From an uncultured Rhodospirillales bacterium (GTDB lineage Bacteria > Pseudomonadota > Alphaproteobacteria > Rhodospirillales > 2-02-FULL-58-16), in assembly GCA_913053795.1 (NCBI GenBank), contig CAJXGZ010000149.1, positions 1 to 5,841 on the forward strand: DNA of 5,841 nt. The letters run 5' to 3'. Positions within the stretch are counted from its first letter, which is position 1. Each line of letters begins with the position of its first letter. Both the position numbers and the translations under genes were made by a program. The notes beneath the pieces were generated by a model, which was not told where the DNA came from, did not search any database, and saw nothing but the letters and a program-made list of their open reading frames with translations. Below are positions 5,792-5,841 of this stretch, piece by piece.

Positions 5792-5841
5792 AGCATTTCC
5801 GGACCAAATTGACCCATTCCGACAGGCCCTTTCGGCCCATG
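5789..5841 (+). repeat. Possible start of a dispersed intergenic repeat after the phosphatidyltransferase
   Basis: Directly on the stop codon begins CTAGAGCATTTCCGGACC (5788-5805), followed by an AAATTGACCCATTCCG stretch. From memory this resembles the AGAGCATTTTCCG-type sequences scattered between genes in many alphaproteobacteria, often as imperfect palindromes. Only one arm would be inside the window, so the palindrome cannot be confirmed. A short GGCC (5825-5828) / GGCC (5834-5837) stem with no T-run is too weak to call a terminator. Confidence 0.25.

Noticed and set aside
5839..5841. ATG at the very end of the window as the start of another gene
   Set aside because: No ribosome-binding site precedes it and nothing after it can be read.
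1..5841. CRISPR array, tRNA, rRNA, insertion sequence or phage attachment site
   Set aside because: No regularly spaced repeats, no cloverleaf-like sequence, no transposase frame or paired terminal inverted repeats were seen on either strand.

Overview
The window looks like a chromosomal segment of an alphaproteobacterium. GC content is high, coding sequence favours C/G-ending codons, and the protein style resembles Rhodospirillales. That placement is a judgement from composition and remembered family sequences, not a search. All genes I can support lie on the plus strand.

Layout: (1) Bases 1-105 are the 3' end of a HigA-type antitoxin gene whose start, and any partner toxin, lie outside the window. 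(2) Bases 106-398 are non-coding apart from a possible 15-codon leader ORF; they hold a GC-rich hairpin and a purine-rich ribosome-binding stretch. (3) Bases 399-2222 (possibly from 345) encode a membrane sensor histidine kinase with a periplasmic Cache-like sensor and no receiver domain. (4) Bases 2223-2366 are an AT-rich gap that probably carries the promoter of the next operon. (5) Bases 2367-5791 hold three genes: a fusion of phosphoenolpyruvate mutase with a nucleotidyltransferase; phosphonopyruvate decarboxylase, overlapping the first gene by 4 bases; and a small CDP-alcohol phosphatidyltransferase after a 51-base gap. (6) The last 50 bases are non-coding and resemble the start of a dispersed alphaproteobacterial repeat.

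The three downstream genes form a coherent phosphonate pathway. PEP mutase makes the C-P bond (PEP to phosphonopyruvate). The decarboxylase pulls the unfavourable equilibrium forward to phosphonoacetaldehyde. The nucleotidyltransferase half of the fusion would activate a derived phosphonate as its CMP ester. The integral-membrane CDP-alcohol phosphatidyltransferase would then move the phosphonyl group onto an alcohol acceptor, releasing CMP. If the activated compound is 2-aminoethylphosphonate (AEP), CMP-AEP is the C-P analogue of CDP-ethanolamine, and transfer to diacylglycerol would give a phosphonolipid. The step from phosphonoacetaldehyde to AEP (transaminase) or to 2-hydroxyethylphosphonate (reductase) is not encoded here. 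The final product is therefore inferred. Nothing in the sequence ties the histidine kinase to the pathway beyond adjacency.
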